In this document: positions 1-8,704 of the stretch, piece after piece
How positions within the stretch are numbered: the stretch's first letter is position 1
How the letters are laid out: each line of letters begins with the position of its first letter
Assembly: GCA_964538625.1 (NCBI GenBank)
Contig: CAZIGH010000007.1
Location: forward strand, 62,001 to 126,000
Direction of reading: 5' to 3'
From: JAEUHM01 sp964538625
GTDB lineage: Bacteria > Verrucomicrobiota > Verrucomicrobiia > Verrucomicrobiales > Verrucomicrobiaceae
Length of the DNA: 64,000 nt
Notes under the pieces: generated by a model
Database searches by the model: none
What the model saw: only the letters and a program-made list of their open reading frames with translations
What the model was told of the DNA's origin: nothing
Position numbers and translations under genes: made by a program

Positions 1-562
1 TGTCTTTCTTGTTGCCGTTGACGATGTGGATCTCGGGGTCGAGGCCGATGCTGCGGAACTTTTCCGCCCAGATGTCCCAAGCTTCCTGGTCGCGCTCGGC
101 GGGATCACCCTTTGATTTGTCTGGCTGGTAGATGGTGGCGAAGACGCGTGTGGGTGGGAACTTCCACTTTTCAATGACCAGCTCCCAAGCCCAAGCGATG
201 GCTTCCTTTTTGAAGTAGTCGCCAAACGACCAGTTGCCGAGCATTTCGAAGAGGGTGTGGTGGTAAGTGTCTAGGCCCACGTCTTCGAGATCATTGTGCT
301 TGCCGCCGGCGCGAATGCACTTCTGCGTGTCCGCTGCGCGGGTGGGAAGGCCTTTGTGCAGCACGCCGGGCCAGGTGTCCACATCCGCAGGGCGCTCGCC
401 GAGGAAGATGGGCACAAACTGGTTCATGCCCGCATTCGTAAAGATGCGCGCCCCGTCCCGGCTGGTGTAACCCACGTTGTCACTGGGCACGATGGTGTGG
501 TCCTTCGATTTGAAGAAGTCGAGGAAGGATTGGCGGATCTGGGCGGAAGTGGGGACGGACAT
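1..562 (-). CDS. alaS: Alanine--tRNA ligase, N-terminal part (cut by window edge)
   Basis: This is the first 187 or so residues of alanyl-tRNA synthetase, which charges tRNA-Ala in the cytoplasm. The protein opens MSVPTSAQIRQSFLDFF and continues with the class II catalytic core of AlaRS: the segments NAGMNQFVPIFLG, RAADTQKCIRAGGKHNDLE and HHTLFEMLGNWSFGDYFKKEA are near-invariant in the family. The gene reads leftward and its 3' part lies outside the window, so the editing and C-Ala domains cannot be seen. I chose the ATG at 562 because the family's N-terminal helix starts directly there. It reads in the same direction as the hydrolase upstream at 641-1492, 78 bases away; there is no sign of a shared function. 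Confidence 0.97.
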   Translation of the reverse strand, partial: MSVPTSAQIRQSFLDFFKSKDHTIVPSDNVGYTSRDGARIFTNAGMNQFVPIFLGERPADVDTWPGVLHKGLPTRAADTQKCIRAGGKHNDLEDVGLDTYHHTLFEMLGNWSFGDYFKKEAIAWAWELVIEKWKFPPTRVFATIYQPDKSKGDPAERDQEAWDIWAEKFRSIGLDPEIHIVNGNKKD

Positions 563-640
563 GGCGGACAGGAAAAAGGGGCCGCCATGCTACGCGACGA
601 ATCTGAAAGGTAAAGGGGCGGAAGCGAGACGTGCCCGGTC

Positions 641-1492
641 TCAACGCCGCAGCTGGCGATCCAGGAAGTCGATGGCGCGTTCGGTGGCGGGCTTGCTGAT
701 GAGGAAAGCGGGGACGTGGCCGAGGCCGTTTTGCCAAAGGAGTTCGCTGCGCACTCCGGCTTGCTTCAGGGCAGTGTGGTAGTCCGAGCTGTGATCCGGC
801 GGCACCAGCAGGTCCTGGCGTCCGTGGTAGAGGAAGACCGGTGGATCATCCGCACTGATGTGGGTCACGGGAGAGGCATCCGCATAAGTGTCCGGTAGTT
901 CCCGCAGGGTGCCTCCCAGCAGGCGGATGACCACTGGACTGGCCGGCCATTTCCGCAAGTCCGTGGGCGCGCCGCCTGCCACCACGGCCTGCACCCGGAG
1001 ACGCTCTGGAGCCTTCACGCTTCCGAGCATGGCAGCGAGGTGGCCACCCGCAGAGTAGCCAAAGGTGGCGATGCGGTCTGGCTCGAGCCGCAGCTCTGTG
1101 GCTTGCTCCCGCATCCAGAGCAGCGCCTGCTGGAGATCACGCACCTGCGCTGGGTGCATGGATTGGGGGGCCAGGCGGTAGGTAGCATTGACGACCACGT
1201 AACCGCGCCGGACGAGGCGTTTGGCAACCTTCACCATGTCACTGCGGCGGTCCTTCGCGGTCCAGCTTCCGCCGTGGATGAGAAGCACGCCAGGCCACGG
1301 CCCTGGACCTGTGGGCTGATAGAGGTCTGCCGCCAGCGGCTGAGGCCAGTCTTTGGGCGTGTAGATAAGGTCTCGTTTCACCGTGAAATGATTCACCCGC
1401 ACTGGAGTCGGTGCGGCGGTGCGAGGCTTGTCCAAGTGAGTGACGCAACTGACTTGGAGTGCAGACAACAGGCAGAGGAGAAGTCGCTTCAT
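641..1492 (-). CDS. Exported alpha/beta hydrolase (esterase/lipase, BD-FAE-like)
   Basis: A 283-residue serine hydrolase of the acetyl-esterase/feruloyl-esterase-like group. The oxyanion-hole motif HGGSW and the nucleophile elbow GYSAGGH are both present, and the acid and histidine fit the DLLVPPDHS and GHVP segments near the C-terminus. The ATG at 1492 gives a hydrophobic leader MKRLLLCLLSALQVSC; the cysteine may be a lipidation site, though the lipobox is imperfect (Gln at -3). A longer reading from 1528 adds 12 residues before this signal and is less likely. The substrate is unknown; esters on plant polysaccharides would fit the neighbourhood, but that is inference. Confidence 0.85.
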   Translation of the reverse strand: MKRLLLCLLSALQVSCVTHLDKPRTAAPTPVRVNHFTVKRDLIYTPKDWPQPLAADLYQPTGPGPWPGVLLIHGGSWTAKDRRSDMVKVAKRLVRRGYVVVNATYRLAPQSMHPAQVRDLQQALLWMREQATELRLEPDRIATFGYSAGGHLAAMLGSVKAPERLRVQAVVAGGAPTDLRKWPASPVVIRLLGGTLRELPDTYADASPVTHISADDPPVFLYHGRQDLLVPPDHSSDYHTALKQAGVRSELLWQNGLGHVPAFLISKPATERAIDFLDRQLRR

Positions 1493-1749
1493 GAGAGTGC
1501 ACTGTGTTTCGCTGGCAGTTAGCGGCATGGATGCAGCTTTTAGCCCGCTGAAAGAGGAATCCGCAACCGATTCGTCAACGAAGAGGGTATGCTCACCTCG
1601 TCAGGCACGCCTTCTTTCATGTTTGCGCACTGCATGCCAAGTTGGCTACGACCTCCGCCAGAGGGTCCAGTCAACATGGAGATGAAGAGTAGCCTAGCCG
1701 AGAACGAGGAGCCGCTCGTGCTGCTGAGTCGGTGGCTTCCAGTTGTCGG
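1493..1749. other. Intergenic gap, nothing recognised
   Basis: These 257 bases between two leftward hydrolase genes hold no reading frame that looks conserved, no RNA gene and no clear hairpin. The promoter of the 641-1492 gene should lie here, but I could not pick a convincing site. Confidence 0.4.
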
Positions 1750-3063
1750 CTACTCTGACTTCAATCCCACTGTGTTCACAGAGATGACGCGATACTTGTG
1801 CGCGGTACCAGGCGCGGCGTCCTTGTCCACAAACTCCATCCTGGCCAGCGGCATGACAGGGGTGTCGCTGTATTGCAAGCCCTGAAAAATGGGCCGTCCA
1901 AAGGGGTTCTTGGGTGCGTCTGGCACTTGGGCGAGAACGTTGCCATCTCGCTCCACGAGGAAATGCGCAAGGCCACTCTCCAGGTCAGCCTCAGCTTCCC
2001 AGGTGATGCGCCCATTTTCCACCTGCACATTGGTCGGTGTGGGAGGTGGACTGCTGTCGGGAATGGCGGTGTCCTTCACGTAGTGCATCCATGCCTTCGC
2101 CGTTGCTTCATCCGGCAGCCAGATCATGCGATTCGGCTCCGCCACCTCCGCTGCGGGCACGGCCTTTTCACCCAGCACCGGTGCCAGCCAGGCTTGATCC
2201 ACTGGCATGGGCTTGAGCGCTCCTCCGGGTTCTTCAGGCAGCCTGGCTTGCAGACAGGCATCCAGCCATGCGATGGCCATGTAGCGCTGATTGCCGCACT
2301 CATGACTCGTGAGTGGATCCACCGCGATGCCGATGAGCCCTCCCCTGCCCCGCACCTCGCTGAAGAACGCCTCGTTCGCTGGCCATACACCGGCGAAGCG
2401 GCCCTGCTTCTCAGTCACACCTTCTTTGGTGCCGGGATTGCACATCATGGGTACCTGCAACGCCGCTTCTGGAAGTTGATGGGGTTTGATGGTGGAGCGG
2501 TCTGGAGCGGACTTCAGCAGTGGAACTCCGGAGCGCAGCCAGGCTGCGGCCACGCGCTCGGGATATAGCAACACCATACCGCCCGCCCAGTGACCACCGC
2601 CGCTATGCCCCCACAGCGCCCATGGCACCTCCGCCAGCTCCGGGTGGCCGCTTGCTTTCCCCAAGTCTTCGAGACAGCGCTTGAACGCTGCCGCAGAACC
2701 GTTGCGCGGGTCACACCACATCTGGCACTCCGCTTTGTCAGGCTGCTCATACGATGGCGAAAGCAAGGCGCACCCGTGCTTCTTTGCCAATGCCTGCCAG
2801 TGCAGATCGTAAGCGCCGGTGAGTCCAGATTTGCAAGACCCCTCTCCGCAGCCGTGCTGGTGAACGATGACGCCGCGCAGGCTCTTCACCCCAGGCGGTA
2901 GCCAGATGGTGTAGTTCACCGGATAGACGAGTTCGCCAGGCTTCTCGGAGGCCTCATAGCGCACCCGGTAGTATGGCGGTTCGGCTGCCGGAAAGACGTC
3001 GTAGGGTGCCTTCTGGGCAAGTGCGGAGGCGGAGACAATGAGAAAGAGGAAAATGGAACGCAT
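1750..3063 (-). CDS. Exported alpha/beta hydrolase with C-terminal fibronectin-III-like domain
   Basis: A 437-residue exported protein. Residues 1-17 are a Sec signal peptide (MRSIFLFLIVSASALAQ). The hydrolase domain (about 40-280) contains VIVHQHGCGEGSC, a typical PHB-depolymerase/esterase oxyanion segment, and the nucleophile elbow WGHSGGGHWAGG. Several cysteines (GCGEGSC, ECQMWC) suggest disulfides outside the cytoplasm. Residues from about 335 on, starting PTPTNVQVENGRITWEA and ending KYRVISVNTVGLKSE, look like one fibronectin-III domain, often a spacer or carbohydrate-contacting unit in secreted enzymes. The substrate is not evident. It reads away from the BlaI operators at 3139-3174, which could therefore also affect this gene. 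Confidence 0.8.
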   Translation of the reverse strand: MRSIFLFLIVSASALAQKAPYDVFPAAEPPYYRVRYEASEKPGELVYPVNYTIWLPPGVKSLRGVIVHQHGCGEGSCKSGLTGAYDLHWQALAKKHGCALLSPSYEQPDKAECQMWCDPRNGSAAAFKRCLEDLGKASGHPELAEVPWALWGHSGGGHWAGGMVLLYPERVAAAWLRSGVPLLKSAPDRSTIKPHQLPEAALQVPMMCNPGTKEGVTEKQGRFAGVWPANEAFFSEVRGRGGLIGIAVDPLTSHECGNQRYMAIAWLDACLQARLPEEPGGALKPMPVDQAWLAPVLGEKAVPAAEVAEPNRMIWLPDEATAKAWMHYVKDTAIPDSSPPPTPTNVQVENGRITWEAEADLESGLAHFLVERDGNVLAQVPDAPKNPFGRPIFQGLQYSDTPVMPLARMEFVDKDAAPGTAHKYRVISVNTVGLKSE

Positions 3064-3138
3064 GCGACGGGGTGAGCAAAACGATGCCCCAAAGGCATTT
3101 CAGGCGGCACGCGAAAAAAAAGAAAAAAAGGTTGCCGA

Positions 3139-3174
3139 GATTACGTCTGTAATCATAAGATTACGATTGTAATC
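3139..3174. promoter_or_regulatory. Two tandem BlaI/MecI-type operators
   Basis: Two palindromes with identical arms, GATTACGTCTGTAATC (3139-3154) and GATTACGATTGTAATC (3159-3174), lie 20 bases apart centre to centre, so a dimer on each would face the same side of the helix. The TTAC(N4)GTAA core resembles the TACA/TGTA dyads bound by BlaI and MecI repressors. They end 23 bases before the ATG of the BlaI-like gene and follow an A-rich tract (3113-3130). Autoregulation of the operon is inferred, and repression of the divergent hydrolase at 3063 is possible. Confidence 0.85.
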
Positions 3175-3197
3175 CAAACCCGCTCGCATTCGATCTC

Positions 3198-3608
3198 ATG
3201 GCAAAGGCATCCAGCAACCCCGCACCTCGTATCACCGAAGCCGAGTGGGCCGTCATGCGCGTCCTCTGGGAGCTCGGCGAAGCGTCGCTGGGCGATGTAG
3301 TGCGCAGTCTGGACCATCCGGACTGGAAACCGCGCACGGTCCAGACGCTGGTGCGGCGGCTGGTGGAGAAGGGGGCGCTGGCCGTAGAGGCACAGGGGCG
3401 GGACTTCCGCTACCGTCCGGCGGTCACTCAGGATGAGTGCCAGATGGACGAGGGAAAATCGTTTCTTCAGCGGGTGTTTGATGGGCGGTTGACGCCATTC
3501 GTGGCCGCCCTGGTGGAGAAGCGTCAGGTCAGCCAGGATGAACTGCAAGAACTCCGCGCCCTTTTGGATGCCGCTGAAGCCAAAGCTCAAACTCGCAACA
3601 AACCATGA
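3198..3608 (+). CDS. BlaI/MecI/CopY-family transcriptional repressor
   Basis: A 136-residue winged-helix repressor of the penicillinase-repressor family, at the usual family length. The N-terminal half carries the family signature ITEAEWAVMRVLWELGEASLGDVV followed by the wing segment RTVQTLVRRLVEKGAL, and the C-terminal helices (from about residue 85) form the dimer arm. Such repressors are normally inactivated by proteolysis triggered by a membrane M56 protease, and exactly such a gene follows, its ATG overlapping this gene's stop (ATGA at 3605). Two matching operators lie just upstream. The genes downstream are polysaccharide and cytochrome genes rather than a beta-lactamase, so the signal is probably not an antibiotic; this is inference from context. 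Confidence 0.93.
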   Translation: MAKASSNPAPRITEAEWAVMRVLWELGEASLGDVVRSLDHPDWKPRTVQTLVRRLVEKGALAVEAQGRDFRYRPAVTQDECQMDEGKSFLQRVFDGRLTPFVAALVEKRQVSQDELQELRALLDAAEAKAQTRNKP

Positions 3609-5236
3609 ACTCCACTTCCATCATCGACTGGCTCATGCGCACCAGTGTTGAAGCCTCGGTGCTCATCGTCGGCATTTGGCTCATGCGCCGCCTTTTGGGC
3701 ACACGGCTCACGCCGGGTTGGCGCATCGCCCTCTGGGCCGTGGTAGGGATCAAACTTCTGCTTCCTCTGTCATTGTCCTCACTTCCAGGCCTTGCCTCTC
3801 TTTGGCCGAGGCAAGAGGCCCCGGCCTACGCGGCCGCCGTTTCCCGGACAGCCGCTCAGCCCGTGCCCACGGATGTCACCACACGGCACACGGCACACTC
3901 CGAAACCACACACACGTTAACCGCAAACCAGTGGCTGATGGGCGTCTGGTTGCTCGGAGGAACCCTGGTGCTAGGCATCGCAGTAGCCCGGCACACGAGC
4001 TTCAGACGTCAGCTCTCCCGGCTGCCCGTTTGTGCAGATGCGGCCATGCGGGCAAAGGTGCACCGCATTTCCCAGAGCATGGGGCTACGGCAGGTGCCGG
4101 AGATTCGCGTGAGCGCACCGCGCTCTGTGCCAGCCGTCACCGGCTTGCTGCGCCCCACACTGCTGCTTCCAGCGGACTGGCGTACCGCCCTGAGCGAGGG
4201 GGCACTGGACGAAGTCCTCAAGCATGAACTCAGTCATGTGAAGCACCACGACCTCTGGTGGAACTGGGCCTCACTGCTGGTGGCAGCGCTGCACTGGTTT
4301 AACCCGCTCGTGTGGAAGGCGGTCACTGAGTTTCATGAGGACCGCGAACTGCGCTGTGATGCCAGTGCGCTAACAGCGTGCTCCGCCCGGCAGCGCGTGG
4401 CCTACGGGCGCATCCTCCTTCGCTATCAGCAATCTCTCATCGCACCCGTGGCCACAGCAGGAGTAGCCCCGTTAGTGCGCACTCCACACTCCCTGCACCA
4501 GCGCCTCCTCATGATCACCCATCCACTCGCCACCCGCCCATGGCTGCACCTCGTGGCAGCAGTCTCCCTCGGTCTTTTCGTCTGTGCCGCCTTCGGCGCT
4601 GAACGCCCCGAAGACACTTCAAAAAGCCGAATGCGCGAAGGCGAGCGCAGCGGTGGTTCCCGCGCTCCCGGACAACGCGAGGGTTCTTCAGCCGAAGGCA
4701 GCGGTGAAATGAGCCGCCCAAAAGGCAGTGCCGCTGAAGGCAAACGGGAGGGCGGCAGGTCCGCTGAAGGCCAAAGGGACGGTGGCCGACCAGCAGCGGA
4801 AGGTGCCAAGGACGGTGAACGTGGGCGTGAGGGTGCGCGGGGCCGCGACGGTGAACGGGGCCGCGATGGCACTGCACCAAAAGAAGGCGGCATGAGAGAC
4901 GGAGAACGCACACGCACCGGCCCCCGCGACGGCGAGCGCTCACGTGAAGGAGGTGAGCGCGACGGCAAGACTTCAGAATCCACAGGCTCGCTGGTGTTGC
5001 GCGTCGTGGATGGCGGAGAAAGCGTGCTGGTGGGCAAGGACAAAGTGCCCATGAACCGGCTCCGCAGTCACTTGAGCAAGGTGCTGCCCGAGCAGCCCGG
5101 CGTCCAGGTCAGCATCGAGGCAGACGACGATGTGCCGTTCAAGACCGTGGGGCAGGTGCTGGACGCCGCTCGTGACAACGGTGCCAAACGCGCCCAGATC
5201 CAAAGCGGCAGCAACCCCAGCAAAGGAGAGGGCTGA
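3605..5236 (+). CDS. BlaR1-like M56 membrane metalloprotease with Arg/Gly-rich linker and ExbD-like C-terminal domain
   Basis: A 543-residue membrane protein. About four hydrophobic segments are visible (near 13-30, 40-60, 108-127 and 315-335). The zinc motif HELSH at 207-211, followed by KHHDLWWNW and later EFHEDRELRCD, is the M56 (BlaR1/MecR1) protease core. After the last membrane segment there is no penicillin-binding sensor. Instead a stretch of about 120 residues rich in Arg, Gly, Glu and Asp (repeats of RDGERGRDG type, about 336-458) leads to a domain of about 75 residues (VLRVVDGGESVLVGKDKVP ... VPFKTVGQVLDAARDNGAKRAQI) that matches the periplasmic domain of ExbD/TolR. This arrangement is unusual. 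It is likely the sensor that releases the BlaI-like repressor; the stimulus is unknown. Confidence 0.88.
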   Translation: MNSTSIIDWLMRTSVEASVLIVGIWLMRRLLGTRLTPGWRIALWAVVGIKLLLPLSLSSLPGLASLWPRQEAPAYAAAVSRTAAQPVPTDVTTRHTAHSETTHTLTANQWLMGVWLLGGTLVLGIAVARHTSFRRQLSRLPVCADAAMRAKVHRISQSMGLRQVPEIRVSAPRSVPAVTGLLRPTLLLPADWRTALSEGALDEVLKHELSHVKHHDLWWNWASLLVAALHWFNPLVWKAVTEFHEDRELRCDASALTACSARQRVAYGRILLRYQQSLIAPVATAGVAPLVRTPHSLHQRLLMITHPLATRPWLHLVAAVSLGLFVCAAFGAERPEDTSKSRMREGERSGGSRAPGQREGSSAEGSGEMSRPKGSAAEGKREGGRSAEGQRDGGRPAAEGAKDGERGREGARGRDGERGRDGTAPKEGGMRDGERTRTGPRDGERSREGGERDGKTSESTGSLVLRVVDGGESVLVGKDKVPMNRLRSHLSKVLPEQPGVQVSIEADDDVPFKTVGQVLDAARDNGAKRAQIQSGSNPSKGEG

Positions 5237-5241
5237 AGACC

Positions 5242-6768
5242 ATGAGCAGGACCGTCCTTGCACTCGCGGTGGCGGCACTGCCCATCATCGCATGGCCCGC
5301 CAGCCCGTCAGCCGTCAAGGACGCGCTGGTGAAGAGCGTCACCTATTTCCACCAGCACGCAGCCACTCACGGCGGATATGTGTATCGTTACAGCGGAGAC
5401 TTTAGCCTACGCGAGGCGGAAGGCATTCCCGGTCCAGACACCATCTGGATTCAGCCCCCCGGTACGCCCGCCGTGGGCGATGCTGCGCTGGATGCCTACG
5501 AAGTCACGGGGGACAAACGTCTCCTGGACATCGCCGTCGCAGCCGCACGCGCCCTGAGCCGCACCCAGCTCGAGAGCGGCGGCTGGGACTACGCAGGCCA
5601 CTTCGACGACAAGGCGCGCAGCCGCATCCTCTACCGGCGGAGCACCACTGGCGAAAGACAACTGCGTAACCGCGTCCCGCAGTCCGAAGCCGGCTGGCAC
5701 ATCTGGCGTCAGCGGAAGCACAAAGACACCAACCACTCCACGCTGGACGATGACGTGACGCAGAGCGCCACCCGCCTCCTTTTGCGGGTGGACCACGCCC
5801 TGGGGCTCCAGGATGCAGAGATTCACGATGCGGCAACGTTTGCCGTGAAGGCCCTCATGGGCGCCCAGTACCCCAACGGAGCCTGGTCCGCCTCTTTCGA
5901 CACCTTCCCCGCCAGTCCTGCGCCGACGGACCAGTTCCCCGTCAAAGCAGCCTCCTATCCCGCAGACTGGCCGCGCACCTGGCCAAAGGACTTCACCGGC
6001 TGTTACGTGCTTAACGACAATCTGCATGCAACTGCCCTGCGCACTCTCTACCTGGCCTCGGTGCTTCATCAAAACCAGGACGCGCTGGCCGCAGCCAAAC
6101 GCGCCGGCGACTTTCTCCTGCTTGCACAAATGCCGGATCCCCAGCCAGCGTGGGCACAGCAGTATGATGCCGACATGCATCCCGTGTGGAGTCGGGCCTT
6201 CGAACCTTCATCCGTTTGTGGCCGGGAGTCCCAGGCTGTCATGTGGGTGCTGCTCAGACTTGCCTCCACCACCGGCGACAAGAAATACCTCGCCCCTATC
6301 CCTCGTGCCGTGAACTACCTCCGGTCCTCACTGCTGCCGGACGGAAAAGTCGCCCGCTTTTACGAACTGCGCACCAACAAACCACTCTACTTCGAGCGCG
6401 GCGAGGGCGGGAAAGGCTTCATCCTCACTCACGATAACCGCAGAGCCTCCTCCAACTACGGCTGGACCTGGGACTCCGAACTCGATGCCATCCAGGCGGC
6501 CCATGAACGTATCAGCCGTGGGGAACAGGCCGTCTTTCCGCCCACGGAGAAGGAGAAATGGAATCTCCCTCCAAGTGATGCCGAGGTGGATGAAATCCTC
6601 ACCAGCATGAACCGAGAGGGTGCCTGGGTGGAACGCGGAGACGAGCGCGGCATCATCCGCGATGAAGCCGGCAAAAAACAGTCGCCCGCCGCTGGCGTCA
6701 TTCACTCCGACACTTTTGTCCAAAACGTCCGCGCACTCTCTGCGTGGTTGAAAACGAAGAAGCCATGA
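5242..6768 (+). CDS. Exported pectate-lyase-like protein (PL10/Pec_lyase family)
   Basis: A 508-residue exported protein, starting 5 bases after the M56 gene. A Sec signal covers about residues 1-20. The rest is an alpha/alpha-toroid of the pectic-acid-lyase family (PL10): HSTLDDDVTQSATRLLLRV near 165, QYPNGAWSASFDTFP, YVLNDNLHATALRTLYL near 255 and QQYDADMHPVWSRAFEP near 310 correspond in order to the conserved blocks of that family. PL10 enzymes cleave polygalacturonate by beta-elimination. Here several blocks are altered (for example LDDD where the family often has IDNG), so activity on pectin itself is not certain. Its place directly after a BlaI/M56 pair suggests it is induced by an external signal. 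Confidence 0.8.
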   Translation: MSRTVLALAVAALPIIAWPASPSAVKDALVKSVTYFHQHAATHGGYVYRYSGDFSLREAEGIPGPDTIWIQPPGTPAVGDAALDAYEVTGDKRLLDIAVAAARALSRTQLESGGWDYAGHFDDKARSRILYRRSTTGERQLRNRVPQSEAGWHIWRQRKHKDTNHSTLDDDVTQSATRLLLRVDHALGLQDAEIHDAATFAVKALMGAQYPNGAWSASFDTFPASPAPTDQFPVKAASYPADWPRTWPKDFTGCYVLNDNLHATALRTLYLASVLHQNQDALAAAKRAGDFLLLAQMPDPQPAWAQQYDADMHPVWSRAFEPSSVCGRESQAVMWVLLRLASTTGDKKYLAPIPRAVNYLRSSLLPDGKVARFYELRTNKPLYFERGEGGKGFILTHDNRRASSNYGWTWDSELDAIQAAHERISRGEQAVFPPTEKEKWNLPPSDAEVDEILTSMNREGAWVERGDERGIIRDEAGKKQSPAAGVIHSDTFVQNVRALSAWLKTKKP

Positions 6769-8687
6769 AGCGGTTCCTCACCCTCCTCCTGCTCAGCGCC
6801 TCCTTGTCCGCAGTCCGCGCCGACGACCTGCCATCCTCCTTCCGCAAGCTCACGCGGCCCGCCCTGCCCAGGGTCACCGACACTTCATGGCCGAAGAATG
6901 AGTTGGACCTCTACGTGCTCGCCAAGCTGGAAGCTGCTTCACTCAAGCCGGTAGCGGACGCACCGCGCATCACGCTCATTCGCAGAGTCACCTTTGACCT
7001 CACCGGCCTGCCGCCCACTTGGGAAGACGTGCAGTCCTTCGTAAATGACCCCGCAGAGGATGACGAGGCCCTGGCCCGGGTCGTGGATAGCCTCTTAAAG
7101 TCCGAACGCTTTGGCGAACGCTGGGCTAGGCACTGGCTGGACGTCGTCCGCTACGCCGACACCGTAGGCCGCACTTGGAACGCACCCTTCACTTACGCCT
7201 GGCGCTACCGAGACTGGGTCATCGACTCCTTCAATGCGGACAAGCCATGGTCCCGATTCATCGCCGAACAAATCGCAGGCGACCTCCTGCCAGCCACCAC
7301 GGTCTCCCAAAGGCGCGATCAAATCACCGGCACGGGAATGCTCGCACTGGGAGCCATGGACCTGAGTGAGGGAGACCCCGAGCGCCATAAGCTCGACCAA
7401 GTGGATGATCAAATCGACGTGGTCACCCGCGCCTTCCTGGGCATGACAATCGCCTGCGCCCGCTGTCACGATCACAAAACGGATCCCGTGACGCAGAAAG
7501 ACTACTATGCGCTGGCAGGACTGTTTTACTCATCCGACACGCTCCCCGGGCAGGCAAACAAGAGCAACCTCACCGGAGCCATGTACGTGGACCCCGAGAT
7601 GCTCATCGACCTGCCCACAAAGCTCGACGAGAAAGTGGGGCCACCCTCCAAGCTGCCACACGGCATCCACTCCATGGGCGACATCCAGGATGCAACACGC
7701 GGCGTCGGCGGCAATGCTCCACCTTATGACACTGATCCCCATTTCGCCATGGGCGTCATCGACGGCAGAGTGCAAAACTGTGATCTCCGCATAGGCGGTG
7801 ATCCGCACGAACGGAAAGGAGCGCCGCAGCGCGGGGAGATTGACATCCCCGCACTGCCCAAGATGCCTGCCATTCCCGCAGGGCAGTCAGGCCGCCTTCA
7901 GCTCGCGCAGTGGATGACCCAGCCCACGCATCCACTCACCTCAAGAGTGCTCGTGAACCGCGTGTGGGCGCACCTCTTTGGGCAGGGCCTCATCCGGACG
8001 GTGGACGACTTCGGACTCACCGGAGCCAACCCAAAGAACGAAGCCCTCCTCGACCACCTGGCCGTTCGGTTCGTCACCGGAGGCTGGAGTGTGAAGAAGC
8101 TCATTCGCGAGATCGTACTCAGCCGCACTTACCGGTTATCCAGCGCCGCGTCAGAGGAAAACTTGGCTGCTGACGGTGATAATGATCTGCACTGGCGCAT
8201 GAATCCGCGCAGGCTCGAGTTCGAGGCCCTGCGAGATGCCATGATGATAGCAGCAGGGCGGCTCCAGTTCGGCCGACCTGCGGGCATTCAAGTAGCTGGC
8301 ACCGGCGGAAAGGGCAACGGTGGGCGTCCCCGCAGTCTGCTGCATCTTGATGCGCCTTACCGCACCCTCTACCTGCCCGTGATGCGTGATCTGCTGCCAG
8401 ACGCCTACTCCACCTGGGACTTCCCGCCGCCCACTCAGATCAAGGGCCAACGAGATGTCACCACCGTGGCACCACAGGCCCTCTGGTTCATGAACAGCGA
8501 ACTGGCAGAGAGCCTGGCAAAGGACGTAGCCAGCGCCCAAGACGTGGCCGCCATCTACCGTGCCGTCCTGAGCCGAGAACCCACCAGCGCAGAAGCCGCA
8601 GCCGCCCGTGAGCTTGCCCACTCCACAGGCTGGGCGGCGCTGGCCCAGGCCCTCATGGCCACAGCCGAGTTTCGATACCTCTTCTAA
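6765..8687 (+). CDS. Exported DUF1549/DUF1553 protein (PSCyt2-PSD1), without the N-terminal cytochrome domain
   Basis: A 640-residue exported protein whose ATG overlaps the preceding stop (ATGA at 6765), so it is translationally coupled. After the signal peptide (MKRFLTLLLLSASLSAVRA) comes the DUF1549 domain (LRRVTFDLTGLPPT-like block, then FGERWARHWLDVVRYADT), the heme-like motif CARCHDHKTDP, and the DUF1553 domain (LTSRVLVNRVWAHLFGQGL, LIREIVLSRTYRLSS, WRMNPRRLEFEALRDAM). The PSCyt1 cytochrome usually found at the N-terminus is missing, unlike the homologues at 21041 and 28848. The family is confined mostly to Planctomycetes and Verrucomicrobia and its reaction is unknown. It is paired as usual with the DUF1501 gene that follows. 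Confidence 0.92.
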   Translation: MKRFLTLLLLSASLSAVRADDLPSSFRKLTRPALPRVTDTSWPKNELDLYVLAKLEAASLKPVADAPRITLIRRVTFDLTGLPPTWEDVQSFVNDPAEDDEALARVVDSLLKSERFGERWARHWLDVVRYADTVGRTWNAPFTYAWRYRDWVIDSFNADKPWSRFIAEQIAGDLLPATTVSQRRDQITGTGMLALGAMDLSEGDPERHKLDQVDDQIDVVTRAFLGMTIACARCHDHKTDPVTQKDYYALAGLFYSSDTLPGQANKSNLTGAMYVDPEMLIDLPTKLDEKVGPPSKLPHGIHSMGDIQDATRGVGGNAPPYDTDPHFAMGVIDGRVQNCDLRIGGDPHERKGAPQRGEIDIPALPKMPAIPAGQSGRLQLAQWMTQPTHPLTSRVLVNRVWAHLFGQGLIRTVDDFGLTGANPKNEALLDHLAVRFVTGGWSVKKLIREIVLSRTYRLSSAASEENLAADGDNDLHWRMNPRRLEFEALRDAMMIAAGRLQFGRPAGIQVAGTGGKGNGGRPRSLLHLDAPYRTLYLPVMRDLLPDAYSTWDFPPPTQIKGQRDVTTVAPQALWFMNSELAESLAKDVASAQDVAAIYRAVLSREPTSAEAAAARELAHSTGWAALAQALMATAEFRYLF

Positions 8688-8704
8688 CCATTCACTGCGC
8701 CACC

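Noticed and set aside
1589..1885. A 98-codon plus-strand frame in the gap after the first hydrolase
   Set aside because: It runs into the antisense of the second hydrolase and shows no family or signal.
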